Position numbers and translations under genes: made by a program. Source: Megachile rotundata (Eukaryota; Arthropoda; Insecta; Hymenoptera; Megachilidae). From it: 64,000 bases of DNA. Where the stretch lies: NCBI RefSeq assembly GCF_050947335.1, contig NC_134995.1, forward strand, positions 4,006,501 through 4,070,500, given 5' to 3'. The notes beneath the pieces were generated by a model that saw nothing but the letters and a program-made list of their open reading frames with translations, was not told where the DNA came from and did not search any database. Below, piece by piece: positions 22,996-34,246 of the stretch; positions within the stretch are counted from its first letter, which is position 1; each line of letters starts with the position of its first letter.

Positions 22996-24260
22996 TCAAA
23001 ATTATCTTTCACTTGTGAGTCTGATACGAATTTTTTTATGACATTAACGTCGTGTTTATTGAATAATTACTGCAATTTTTTGAATATTTATTTTCACATG
23101 ACAGTATTTATTAATTTATCGATGAATGGTGTAAAATTTATGCGAGTAAATGACGGTCACATTACTGTATGTTCAGGTTTAATATCAATGGAATAAAAAG
23201 AGTACATAACCATATTTAAACTTTATAATATAAGAAGATAATAAAAAATATAATTAACACGGACTAATATAATAATATGAAAGAAAAACTATTTAAGCTA
23301 CTAACGCACATCTTCGCTCTCTAACGGTCGCAACGGAAGTGGAAGGAACGATAGAAAAGTACAACCAAAAATCGGCACGAGTCGAACTTATGAAAGTAAA
23401 AATCCCTATATTCGTTCTGTTGCCAATCTAACGTCTAAATGGGGCGAACAACTCTCTTTACCGTATAATTAATATAAACATAAATTGCATAAAAAAATTG
23501 CATAAATATAAACAATAGATCGCGCATAGTAACAAATGATTCATCTTCTATTTAATGTTTCGGCTTTATTTTTGGCCCCTTTTAAAAATTAACGAGATTT
23601 ACATCTTACAAATAATCGTAATTCTTTAAATGTTTTCAAAATAGAATCAACTCGTTACATAACAAATGTATCGTCTGTTTTTTTTTTTGTGCGAAAATCG
23701 CCACCCATATTCATATTAATTAACATTATCGAGCAATTGTTTGTTAAATTTCAACATTGGTTTGTTTCAAATAACATCTATAATATTTACTTATATAATG
23801 AGAGCAATTAATATTGTGTTTCATGCATATTTATTATACGCATAAATTATTCTGTAAATTTCCTTTTCAATAACTGGCTCTTCATTGCGGTATACAATTA
23901 ATAAGAATTTATGTACTATACTTTCTCTATTTTATGAATGAATAAATCATGATAATCAATCTTGAGAAAGATACGAAATGGATGTTTGTGATATATTAAT
24001 TCATTAGCAAAGTATGCAACAAAATGTCATTCAAATATAATATTAAAATATTTTTTATATTGAAAATCATATTGGATTTTTTTACAATATAGAACGTTTT
24101 ATCTTAAAAATACAAAGTTTACATCGAACATTTTAATACTAATACCATAAATGCATAAAAGAAGTAAAGAAACATTTCTCAAAATAATTTTGCTTACGAC
24201 ATTGAAGGAAGGATTTATTAAAAAAGAATTTATTTTTCGACGACACAAAGATACATATCT
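22996..24260. other. AT-rich DNA with a small GC patch
   Basis: Mostly background. A modestly GC-richer patch at about 23305-23400 (CGGTCGCAACGGAAGTGGAA) is not assignable. Confidence 0.5.
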
Positions 24261-24583
24261 TTTAACCAGTTAACTGTGGCGATCTTTTTGCAAATCGCGC
24301 ACGAGTGTGTGTCGCGATAATCAAGCGATGACGAATTAGCTCTTAAGAATTCATGAATCTATCTCAAATCATTTACACTTTTTATTTGTTTATTTTATTT
24401 CGTGTTGACTTCTAAACATTTTAGACATATTATAATTTACGAATATATTTTTTTCGCCAAAATTACAATTTAAATATCAAAATTGTAACATAATTTTACG
24501 CATGACGGATGTAGTCGTCATGACACAAAATTCTGCCACATCTCTATGACGGATATAGTCGTTGAACAACCTTAACTGGTTAA
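24261..24583. mobile_element. TTAA MITE with TTAACCAGTTAACTG ends
   Basis: TTAACCAGTTAACTGTGGCG at 24261 faces CCTTAACTGGTTAA ending at 24583. The ends are exact inverted repeats over 12 bp including TTAA. The interior carries the repeated words TGACGGATGTAGTCGTCA and TGACGGATATAGTCGT near the right end and a CpG-containing left part (ATCGCGCACGAGTGTGTG). No coding capacity. It is another TTAA-class non-autonomous family, distinct from the GACCGGTC one. Confidence 0.7.
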
Positions 24584-25129
24584 TTATCTACTAGTTTACA
24601 AAATAGCTACTTTGAAATCATTCCAAAGAATTAGAATTTCACACTAAGCTTTTTTCATCAATTTTTTTATTAATATATTAAACTTCATTGATATTGCTCA
24701 TTGATGTCAAACTGTAGATAAATATAGTTGTTTTTACAACTATGCCCTAGATTTGTGCTCTGCATATCACTCACTACTCTTCTGAAATTTTCCTGCAATT
24801 GTTTTATCTTATATAACTAAAAATTCTTATCTCTTTTATAATCAATAATTTTGCAAAAACTTATCTTTTTACAATTTTAAAAAAATATAACACATTTCTA
24901 TGTGGATTGAAATAAATAATAATAAGAGTTAATAAATTATATTAAACTATGGTCGTTGAAGAACACAGTATTATGTTCATATATTTCGTTACTCTGAAAA
25001 ACATTTGTACGTTCCTTGACGGATGAACTTCATTGTTTTCTTCATTATTCTGAGCAATTGGATTTTTTTCAAAACGACGAAAACACGTTATTTAATAAAC
25101 TAATTCCACTAGTTGTGAAAAACAACTTA
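24584..25129. other. AT-rich DNA between elements
   Basis: Nothing supported except TTA (25127-25129), which serves as the left target-site copy of the fold-back element. Confidence 0.5.
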
Positions 25130-26687
25130 CAAGTAAACCTACCCAAGTGTCACTCTCCGATTTTCATGAAATTTGGATATGTTATAGTACATGGAAAATT
25201 AGGGGACACGTATTTTTTTTTAGCTGCGGTAAAACATATTTAGGGTATGAAACAACCCTCCAAAGTGTGAGGGTAAAATGGAAAAATTGGGATATTTTCG
25301 AGATCAGTGAAGCAATTTTGATGATTTTTGGTATGAAAGTATCTTTCGATAGAAGACAAAAATTGGCCTAGGTATGTTGAAAGGGGAGTGAAAATTAGGG
25401 GGTGAAATACCCTAAAGCGACCAATTTCTTGCTGTAAAAAAATCGGTTTTGATCTGATCGAAATAAAATCTATTAAAACTTCAAGAGGAAAGTTAATTAG
25501 GGAACACGTATTTTTTTTTTTTTGTTACATAAATATTTGGGACGTAAATAACTCCTAAATTACCGCGCTCGTTTGGCACTACGCATGAAACACCTTGCAA
25601 AACTGTATCTCTTAACTGTTCGATCTTTTTAATATATCGGTTTTTTACGTTACTGAATGGAAATCTGAAATCAAAATTCAATATAACGGATCCATTATGG
25701 CGGACGAAAACTTGAAAACCTACTTAAATAGACTGTATCTGTAACATGCGATTTTCAAAATATAATACAATTTCTGACATTCATTGTTAGGTGTGTAAGG
25801 CGAATCAAGCGTGTTAAGAACATATTGTATATTGTTTATAACAAAATTGTTTGAACAATATAGCTTAAAAATGAAATTTTTTAAAATCTGATGACAGCAT
25901 TCATTGTATGCAAAAAATGTCTATGGAAACATCGATCACATATTTTATTAATTCCTTTGTTCAAACAATTTTGTTATAAACAATATACAATATGTTCTTA
26001 ACACGCTTGATTCGCCTTACACACCTAACAATGAATGTCAGAAATTGTATTATATTTTGAAAATCGCATGTTACAGATACAGTCTATTTAAGTAGGTTTT
26101 CGAGTTTTCGTCCGCCATAATGGATCCGTTATAATGAATTTTGATTTCAGATTTCCATTCAGTAACGTAAAAAACCGATATATTAAAAAGATCGAACAGT
26201 TAAGAGATACAGTTTTGCAAGGTGTTTCATGCGTAGTGCCAAACGAGCGCGGTAATTTAGGAGTTATTTACGTCCCAAATATTTATGTAACAAAAAAAAA
26301 AAAAAATACGTGTTCCCTAATTAACTTTCCTCTTGAAGTTTTAATAGATTTTATTTCGATCAGATCAAAACCGATTTTTTTACAGCAAGAAATTGGTCGC
26401 TTTAGGGTATTTCACCCCCTAATTTTCACTCCCCTTTCAACATACCTAGGCCAATTTTTGTCTTCTATCGAAAGATACTTTCATACCAAAAATCATCAAA
26501 ATTGCTTCACTGATCTCGAAAATATCCCAATTTTTCCATTTTACCCTCACACTTTGGGGGGTTGTTTCATACCCTAAATATGTTTTACCGCAGCTAAAAA
26601 AAAATACGTGTCCCCTAATTTTCCATGTACTATAACATATCCAAATTTCATGAAAATCGGAGAGTGACACTTGGGTAGGTTTACTTG
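25130..26687. mobile_element. 1.56-kb fold-back element with ~730-bp arms
   Basis: 25130-25858 and 25957-26687 are inverted copies of each other with only scattered differences (for example a T/C at CAACCCTCC against CAACCCCCC, an A/G in the CGAGTTTTCG region, and poly-A length). They are separated by about 98 bp of unpaired loop. Outer ends are CAAGTAAACCTACCC and its complement, flanked by TTA on both sides (25127-25129 and 26688-26690), consistent with a 3-bp target-site duplication. Open frames occur in mirrored pairs (25147-25371 with 26446-26670; 25493-25681 with 26134-26577) simply because the arms are the same DNA. None resembles a transposase. The superfamily is not settled: 3-bp TTA fits PIF/Harbinger-type insertion, but the ends are not diagnostic. 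Confidence 0.85.
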
Positions 26688-26690
26688 TTA

Positions 26691-28955
26691 GATCTTTTCG
26701 TCCAATTTTAGAAACCTATTATATACTAAACAGCACAAAAATACCTTTTATACTGACTGATTTTCGTTCGTTCCTTGTTGGGTAATAGTAGAGTACCTTC
26801 TCGTGATAAATTAATAGGTGTAAATCCAATGCTCATTTATCGAGCGTGTAATTAAGGAATGGTTACTGTAGGACGTACTTCTGAACTAACCAAAATTGAC
26901 CACTTTTAATCTACCTTTAAAATATAAAATATATTTCAGAATATACTTTTAAAACGTCTACAAAAGATTGAATTAGCGTCTTATTTTTCTTTCGAACGTT
27001 TCTCGATACACTAATAAGTGTATCGCTGATATTCATTTTACAAGACGTGATTTTTAATTAGTTTTCTGTATAAAAAATAATAAATTTCAATCCAATAATA
27101 ATAATTCCTCATAGCAGTCAAAAAGTGTATTAAAAAGCAAAAAATTAAAATGTAATTGAAATATTTTCAAAGTGAAATGCATTTTGTTTATATATTAGAT
27201 TAATCTATCGTCAATCTATTAGCATATTAATTGAGTTAATTATTCAGCGTAATTTAATGGAACTGACTATTTTATTATAAAAAAGAGTTTATATTCATAA
27301 AGTAAATCCTTTTCAAATATTCTATTGTATACAGTACAAGCTGTTTATGGTACACTTTCCGTTTATTGGATTAAAATCTTATAAAGTGCTCTTACAAAAT
27401 TTCTGGATAATATCAGAGGAATTAAAATGATCTTTATAATGGATTGAAATACGTAGAACATTATGCATTTATTTGCAGCAGATTGTTAATTTATTGAAAT
27501 AAAAAAAAATATGTGGAGTACTTATAGTATTTACATCTAATTAATTGCAAAATTCTACTTTTTATATTTTTATACAATGAAAAAATACAGATAAATTATT
27601 AATTATGATTAATTAGATAGTTATTTGTATTTTCTGATTCCATTTAATAATTTATAAAATTGAGATACGAGTGCAAAATGTGTTCTTCTATAATTACAAA
27701 CTACTTTTAAAATCTCTTCAAAAATTTTTTAATTTAATATGAATAAAAATGTTTCATAAGTTCATGTTTTATTTTTGTATAAAAATAATTTAATATAGTT
27801 TCATCATATAATAGCATGTTTCAAATGCGTCACCCATGTAAATATGATTTTCAATATTATCAGTAAATTGTTCTACATAACATAATTATTTGTTTGTAAA
27901 AATATGATTTCGAGTGTTAGTTTAAAAAATATTTACAACACTCATAATCACATTATAAAAACAATCAAATCTCTAAACAGGTATTTCTTTTGTTATTAAA
28001 ATACAATTATAAATTTGATAGTTTTTATAAATAACTTTATTAGTGTTTATAATATGTACAGCAATTTTTTTATTAAATTTGATGCAACTGTTTCGAAAAA
28101 AAAACAGTGTTTTTATTTTATTTTCCCTCTCTATAACTCCTACAAGAATGCGATTTCATTATCAATATTTAGTACTAATATTTAGAACTTCGATATTCAA
28201 TTAATAACAAATAAACAGAAAATAAAACTACTTTTCCTATTCAAAGGAATTGCTTGTCATTTCAAGCTTATACATTTTAAATTGTTATTTAATATTTTGA
28301 GTGTTTTTCTAAAATAATGGAAAGCCTTTTCAATCAGTAATTTTATTTTCGACAAACCTAGTTAAGAATTAAACACTTTTTAAAAATTGCTTATAATCTA
28401 TAAGGTAAAATAGTTTCGAATAAAATAAACGACAGATCTACTTAAATGGTCGAAAGGATCTTCTTCAGAAATTAGATCATGATCAGTTTCATAAAAATGA
28501 CAAATATACTTTCTATTCTGAGAAACTCCTTTATTGCGAAGAAGAAATTAGCGAAATAATTACAACGTAGAAAAAATAATTATTTCTTCAGATTATCATT
28601 CAAACATTTTTGAAAAGAAAGAAGATTAGAACAGATTTATTTGGTTCGATCATATTGGAACATTGTTAATATCAGAAAGCAGTGTAATATTTAAATTACC
28701 TAAGCAAGTGATTATACGTTAACAAATTTTTTGAATTACTATTTAAACATCCTCTTTACGCTTACTAAATTTTATGAAATTACATTGAAGATTATTAAGT
28801 TACTTTCTGAAAATGATCTATCCCATAGAAAGGTTAAAACGCCGTTAAAATTATACTTTGTTCCGAAATTGCCAACTTCACTCTCATACCTAGCTAATAG
28901 CACTTTAAACTATAGAAATAAGTACGTATATTTCAATGAAATTGAGTATTTCGAT
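26691..28955. other. AT-rich DNA, nothing recognised
   Basis: About 2.3 kb without a supported gene. One clean hairpin (arms CGATACACT, 27004-27025) is the only structure noted. Confidence 0.5.
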
Positions 28956-29970
28956 CGTTTATGTAAGATATTCACAAATAAATGCAAACTTGTGCAAGGC
29001 CGCCGGCGATGCCGTTGAAGTCTCACAAAAAACGAAACGATGCAGTAAATGTCCTTTAAAGTCGAGTACGAAGTTAGTTGGCAAGGAAGAGCACTGCGAA
29101 GGTTCATGCAATTAATCACTTAGCGGTTTTATTCAATTATGGCTTGCTGTAGCCCAGAGTGCCAGTGGAACGCGAATAGTAGGAGGATTTAGGGTGGCTG
29201 GCGACAATGGCGTAGGTCGAAAGGAAAGTTGGAGGCGAAGGAGAAAGCAATGAAAACCCTGCTAGAGTGGTATTTGATTTGTAAGTGACGGCTAAACGCA
29301 ACGCTGGAGTTACTCTGCAAGGTTGCTTAAAAGAGATACGTGGTCCACGTTCATTAATCATCGACGATAAAGTCCGTTAAAAGGTCGGTCCACCTTTTCG
29401 ATATACTGCTAACGTATTCGCAAAACATACGCGATATCGAGAAAAAAGGTCGCAAGAAAGCGAAGGGAAGTATAAAATGTGGAAGGCGCAAAAAATGGAA
29501 GGTATTTATCCAAGCTTGCTCGAATGATTTCAAGTTTGCTCATAATATTAGATAAACTGCGTCTTGTTGGCTCGTGCTTAGCACGCATCATGTGCCAAGA
29601 AAATTTCTGTTTCTATAGATCGTGCTTTTCAACTCGTTGTTCTTTCGATGCTTAGGGAACTTTTCAAGCCAGAGTTTTGGCAAGTTCGTAGGAACGGAAA
29701 GATCGCAGCCAGAGATCTCGGTACCGCGATGTGTCCAAGTTTTCTAACTCTATTGAGTTTGCTTACCTGGCTAACTTTTCTTCACGATCGTTCCTTCCTC
29801 CCCGTTCTTGTTTTCTATCTTTCATCGATACTTCTTTTCCTACGATTCGAAGAATCTCTGCCAACGGACCGCAGGTGACAGCTATTGAGGTTCCATTCTC
29901 TCGAGACTTAGAACAACTTTTGAAATCGACACGATTCTTCTTAGCCACGAAAGTAAAGGAATAATGTGGA
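28956..29970. promoter_or_regulatory. GC-richer island, possible conserved non-coding DNA
   Basis: About 1 kb of clearly higher GC (GGCCGCCGGCGATGCCG at its start) between AT-rich flanks. Frames exist on both strands with no shared reading that would indicate coding. Purine-rich runs such as GGAAAGTTGGAGGCGAAGGAG are followed by TTCATTAATCATCG, an AT-hook/homeodomain-like TAAT-containing word. This texture fits an intronic or intergenic regulatory island about 4-5 kb upstream of the signal-peptide exon. No binding site is claimed. Confidence 0.3.
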
Positions 29971-30250
29971 AACATGTCTTTTAGATTACTGAATTTTCAG
30001 CAGAATCGTATTAATATATTAACATATATCACTATTCGTTTTTTTAAGTATGCAAACTGTTCGACGCTTTTCTCCTTTAGACTCTTACTCATTAGGTTTA
30101 ACGTCGGCAATTACCTGACGCTTATTATTAAATCGGTAAACTAGTTGTTTATTTCTATAATATGCAGACTGGTGGTTGACCGTAATGACAGTAGAGGCGG
30201 ATTCGGATAGAGACGTAAATATAAATATTTTACAGGGAAATGATGAAATT
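29971..30250. other. AT-rich spacer
   Basis: No feature supported. Confidence 0.5.
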
Positions 30251-30410
30251 AGGGATTTGATCAAATGCTTAAAGTATATGATTAACTCATGGAAGATGTT
30301 AAAATAACTCTCCTATTCTTTCACTTTCAGATGTATATCACCCCACACAGTTGTTATTTTAACATCTTCCATAAATTGATCATATACCTTAGGGATTTGA
30401 TTAAATCCCT
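30251..30410. repeat. 160-bp fold-back sequence
   Basis: 58-bp arms (30251-30308 and 30353-30410) are inverted copies, starting AGGGATTTGATCAAATGC and ending AAATCCCT, with GGAAGATGTTAAAATAAC next to a 44-bp loop. About six or seven mismatches are visible, so the hairpin is imperfect. It could be a short MITE or a precursor-like hairpin. There is no clear target-site duplication. The loop contains CACTTTCAGATGTAT, similar to a word in the dispersed repeat at 8638 and 45107. Confidence 0.7.
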
Positions 30411-31779
30411 ATTTTAATCAGCTTCCTCCAACACACACAACATTCAGAAATTTCTTAATTATAATTGATCATTCTTGTATTTTTTACCTTGTTTAATGTT
30501 CCGTAAGGCGATTAACTTCTTCACTAGCAAAATTATAGCTCTACATATGTACATATGATTGCCAAAAAATTTTCTGAAGCCTAGTAATAGATTCCTTTTA
30601 ATAATATACGAATTTGTTAATTTTTGAAGAGGATTTAAAACAAAATCAGAACATTAAGAGATATTTTGTTTCTTACGATTTCCAAAAGCCTGGTATTTAT
30701 ATTTGTGTTACATGTAAGTTCATATTGAGCTAACGTCCGTTATATCCACGCACGCAGGTAATATGTATTATCGCTAAATTATTAAATACTAAATGAAAAC
30801 AACAAATACATATTTTATATGGTGATTCAATAAATACTTGTTACGTATTCATATGATATTAAGGGAAAGTCGGTAACGTTAGATGAATATTCCGCGAATT
30901 TGCAGTAATAAAACAGAAGAGTACACTTTAAATTTGAACAAATATAGTTAGAAAGATCTGATAGTCAATATTATGTCATAACTTAAATTTACAAGGAACT
31001 GTTAGAAATATGAAAATTTTGAAGCTTTATTTATGATATGTAAATAGATTTTGTTAGGTATTGAAAATAAGTGCATCGTTTAATTTCTGTATTTCTATTT
31101 TAAGTAAAGAAAATTTTATATTGCTTTCAGAGTTGTAGTACAATATAAAAATTTTACTGAAATAACATAAAGTAAGAACTGATAAAATAGATTCATAAAC
31201 GTTGAACATAGTTAATTAAATTTTGACAGTAAATTTTCAAAATGGTTGAAGTCAATTTCAAATTTAATAACATCCTATGTCCTTGCACTGGTTACATTGT
31301 TCTAAGTGTAATGTGAAAGTAAATTGCAAAGTCAAATTTGTTTTTCCACGCGTGACAAAAACATTTTATTAAATAAAAAATGAAATATTGGGTTCCTATT
31401 AAATCTCCTATACAATACATCTACTGTTATTAAAGTAATATATTTTAGCTTAGAATTTATAATCTATAATGTTAGATATGATGCGTTAAAAATTGTACAT
31501 TATAGTGAGATTGTATTAAACTTACCATGAAAATAAACATATGCTTGCACAAGACTACATTTGTATTTTAACACATTTCTCGTTCGTATTACGAACATTC
31601 GTGTTGCTGTAACAATACATACGCGACTAAGGTACGCGTAATAAAGCTCAAAATATATTAACTGACGCAAAACTCCCAACTTTCTTCTATACCAAAACCG
31701 TATACGTCATTGCCACATGAGTTACAAGCAAAACATTTGTATTCATTATCCATAGAAATTTGCTGACTTTGAATTTCAG
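30411..31779. other. AT-rich DNA, nothing recognised
   Basis: Background sequence; no supported feature. Confidence 0.5.
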
Positions 31780-32009
31780 TGTTTTGAAAATTTAGAGATC
31801 CGAGAATTTAAAACTTGGGAAATCTGAGGATTCGGATGTTTAGGCATTTAAGGATTTAAAAATTATAAAATTCTAGAAATTTAAAGAAAAGGTTAGAGGA
31901 TTATAAAGTCAGAAATTTAACAATCTTGGAAATTTTTTAAGTTGAGACTTTAAAATTGAAGAATTCGGAAATATGGGAATTTGACAATTTATGGGTTTGG
32001 ATACACAAG
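31780..32009 (+). repeat. Degenerate ~10-bp array, left part
   Basis: Words such as GAGAATTTAAAACTTGGGAA, GGATTTAAAAATT and GGAAATATGGGAATTTGAC repeat about every 10 bp. The array is interrupted at a GATTTATAGATTT motif by two retrotransposon fragments and resumes at 33428. Confidence 0.75.
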
Positions 32010-32507
32010 GATTTATAGATTTTTTTTTTTAAATAGTGGTTTATAGTCGCATCAACTACCCAGATTATTAGCGAATGTTGACCAGTTTACGGAGATAAGG
32101 TTATGGTCGGAAGTGGATGGTTTGACATAACATTTTCATAGTTGGGTGAGGATTCCTATAGTTTTACAAAATTTTAGTAATGTGTTCTGATACGCTGTTG
32201 ATGTGGTTGCTTCAGTGAGGTTGTTCTCGATGTTTAATCTTCTTCTGGCGTGGATATATTTTCTGCATTTCAATATTATGTGCCTGATGGTTATGGTTGT
32301 ATTGCATATATCGCACCTTCTGGGGGAACCGTTTTCGAGTATGTATGAGTGAGTCAATTTGGTGTGTTCGGTCCTAATTCGGGTTACTGTTACTTGATTT
32401 CTTCTATTGTGTTTAGTTTTTAAATCGTAGAATTTGTCGAGTTGTTGATAGGCTGAGCTGGCTTTGTATTTTCTCCATGTAGAGTCTCATGACTGTTTTA
32501 GTAGTGT
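32010..32507 (-). mobile_element. 5'-truncated non-LTR retrotransposon, copy 1
   Basis: Oriented on the minus strand: its poly-A tail appears as a T run at 32020-32030, next to GATTTATAGATT. Reading the minus strand from about 32500, one frame gives STWRKYKASSAYQQLDKFYD, then KTKHNRRNQVTVTRIRTEHT and on to 32136, parallel to the end of copy 2 but clearly diverged. It keeps the C-terminal CCHC motif (C-x2-C-x7-H-x4-C in the CDICNTTITIRHIILKC region). A stop lies upstream of the Trp. It lacks RT and nearly all of RNase H. Confidence 0.75.
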
Positions 32508-33427
32508 GATTTATAGATTTTTTTTTTTTTTTTATGTAGTGGTTTAAAGTCGCATCAACTGCCAAGGTTATTAGCGACTGTTGACCAGTTTAAGAGGATA
32601 GGGTTATGATCGGAAGTGGATGATCTGACATCACTTTTTTACAGTTGGCTGAGGATTCCTATAGTTTTGCAGAATTTTAATAATGAATCTTGGTATGATG
32701 TTGATGTGGCTACTTCAGTGAGGTTGGTCGTGATGTTCAGTCTTCTTCTGGCGTCGTTATATTTCTTGCATTCCAAGATTATGTGTCTGATCGTTATATT
32801 TGTATCGCATGTATCGCACTTTCTGGGGGGAACGTTTTCTAGTATATACGAATGGGTTAATTTGGTATGTTCGGTCCTAATTCGAGTTATTGCCACTTGG
32901 TATCTTCTGTTGTGTCTAGGGTTAGTTTTTAGGTCATAGAATTTGTTGAGCTGTTGATGGACTGCGCTGGCTTTATATTTTTTCCATGTAGAGTTCCATA
33001 ATTGTTCCAGTAGTGTCGCGACATGCCTGTTGATATCCGCAGAGGTGTTTAATGTCGGTTGGTTTTCAGTGATTGTAGTCGTTGCGATTTTTGCCTGAAG
33101 GTCTGCCATAGTGTTTCCATAGATATCCATGTGGGAAAGAACCCATGCTATGATTATAGTTTTGTTGTCTTTGATTAGTTTATTGTATTTTTCTTGAATT
33201 TCCAAATGCATTTCAGTGGCGTATCTTAAGTCTTGGGTTTTCCGGATGGTGGAGAGGGAGTCAGAAAAGATAATGAATTTGGACCAGGAAGATCTGTTGA
33301 TAAGGTTGAGTGCTGATAGGATGGCGTATGTTTCGGCTGTATAGATACTATTGTAGGGTTGTAGACCATAACTGCATGTTTCCTCCTGGGTGAAAACGGC
33401 GGCTCCGGTTCCGTGATTTATAGATTT
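32508..33427 (-). mobile_element. 5'-truncated non-LTR retrotransposon, copy 2, with target repeats
   Basis: GATTTATAGATTT occurs at 32508-32520 and 33415-33427, bracketing this copy, and again (as GATTTATAGATTTT) at 32010-32023 left of copy 1. The poly-A tail is the T run at about 32518-32534. The body carries the RNase H and CCHC end of ORF2. The 5' end is cut inside the RNase H domain. The three shared motifs show that both copies entered the same target, one beside the other. Confidence 0.8.
32639..33415 (-). pseudogene. RNase H plus CCHC end of a non-LTR retrotransposon ORF2
   Basis: An uninterrupted frame of about 259 codons on the minus strand, longer than the Met-started 190 codons because the true 5' part has no start. 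In order: HGTGAAVF at the truncation point; TAETYAI (catalytic Glu); FSDSLS (catalytic Asp); LSHMDIYGNTMADLQAK, the RNase H H-x-x-x-x-GN-x-x-AD signature (here with Met for the usual Glu in GNE); then a basic linker; and C-x2-C-x7-H-x4-C near the end (KCDTCDTNITIRHIILECKK). The first catalytic Asp was lost with the 5' truncation. RNase H plus terminal CCHC fits the I/LOA/Outcast side of non-LTR elements. The intact frame suggests a fairly recent insertion. Confidence 0.85.
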
Positions 33428-34030
33428 GGAACCTTGTGAATTTTGAAATTTCGACTTTTAAAGATTTGGAAATTTACAGATTTGAAGGTCAAGAAATTTT
33501 TTTAATTTAGAATTTGTAAATCTGGGAATTTAAGGAATTGACAATTTAGGAATTATGGGAATTTGAGAATTTGACGATTAAGGACGATTTGGAAATCACG
33601 AATTGAAGACTAGGAAATTTAAGGATTTGTTTTTCGAATATTTAGGAATTTAACAACTTAAAAATTTAGAAGTTGAAGAATTTGGACATGTGAACATTTA
33701 TATACTGAGGAATCCGAATAAGTAAAAGTTTAAAAATTGAAGAATTTACATTAGCGAAAGTTTGAAAATAAAAGAGATTGAATAAGTGAAGATTTAAAAA
33801 TAAAAGGGATTGAATAAGTAAAAATTTGAAAATGGAAGAATTTGAATAAGTAAAAGTTTGAAAACGTAAGAATTTGAATACGTAAATGTTTGAAAACGGA
33901 AGAATTTGAATAAGTAAAAGTCTGAAAATGGAAAAATTTGAATAAGTAAAAATGTGAAAATATAAGCATCTGAATGTGTGAAAATTTGGCAATTAAAGAA
34001 TTTGACTATGTGAAAATTTAAAAGATTCAG
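33428..34030 (+). repeat. Degenerate ~10-bp array, right part
   Basis: Continuation of the array at 31780 after the insertions. From about 33680 the unit becomes a longer, more regular one, GAATTTGAATAAGTAAAAGT then TTGAAAA, with a period of about 29-30 bp (repeated at about 33835-33955). The overlapping minus-strand frames 33666-33992, 33751-33969 and 33794-34039, with repeating FSNFYLFKFF-like strings, are translations of this repeat and not genes. Confidence 0.85.
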
Positions 34031-34246
34031 CATTGGCACTTTCGAATTATATTGTTATTCATTTTCAAGTTAAATTTAACATTTAATAATCGAAACAGAG
34101 ACGTGCTGATCGAAATGATATTACGAATTCCATATTATGGCGAAATTGTATCAATTCTTAAAAATTTCATAAAAATTTAGTTTTAAGTATTTTTTAATAT
34201 GATATACCTGTAAGTAAAAATGTATGCAATATTATTTTTGTTACAG

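Noticed and set aside
25147..26670. Apparently duplicated protein frames 25147-25371/26446-26670 and 25493-25681/26134-26577
   Set aside because: They mirror each other because the element is an inverted repeat; no conserved domain and no codon-position bias can be argued.
27004..27025. Hairpin with 9-bp arms and AATA loop
   Set aside because: Short dyads of this size are expected by chance in 64 kb of AT-rich DNA.
33666..34039. Three overlapping minus-strand frames of 72-108 codons with repeating FxxFxxF strings
   Set aside because: They are translations of the ~10- and ~30-bp repeat array; open frames in several phases follow from the repeat itself.
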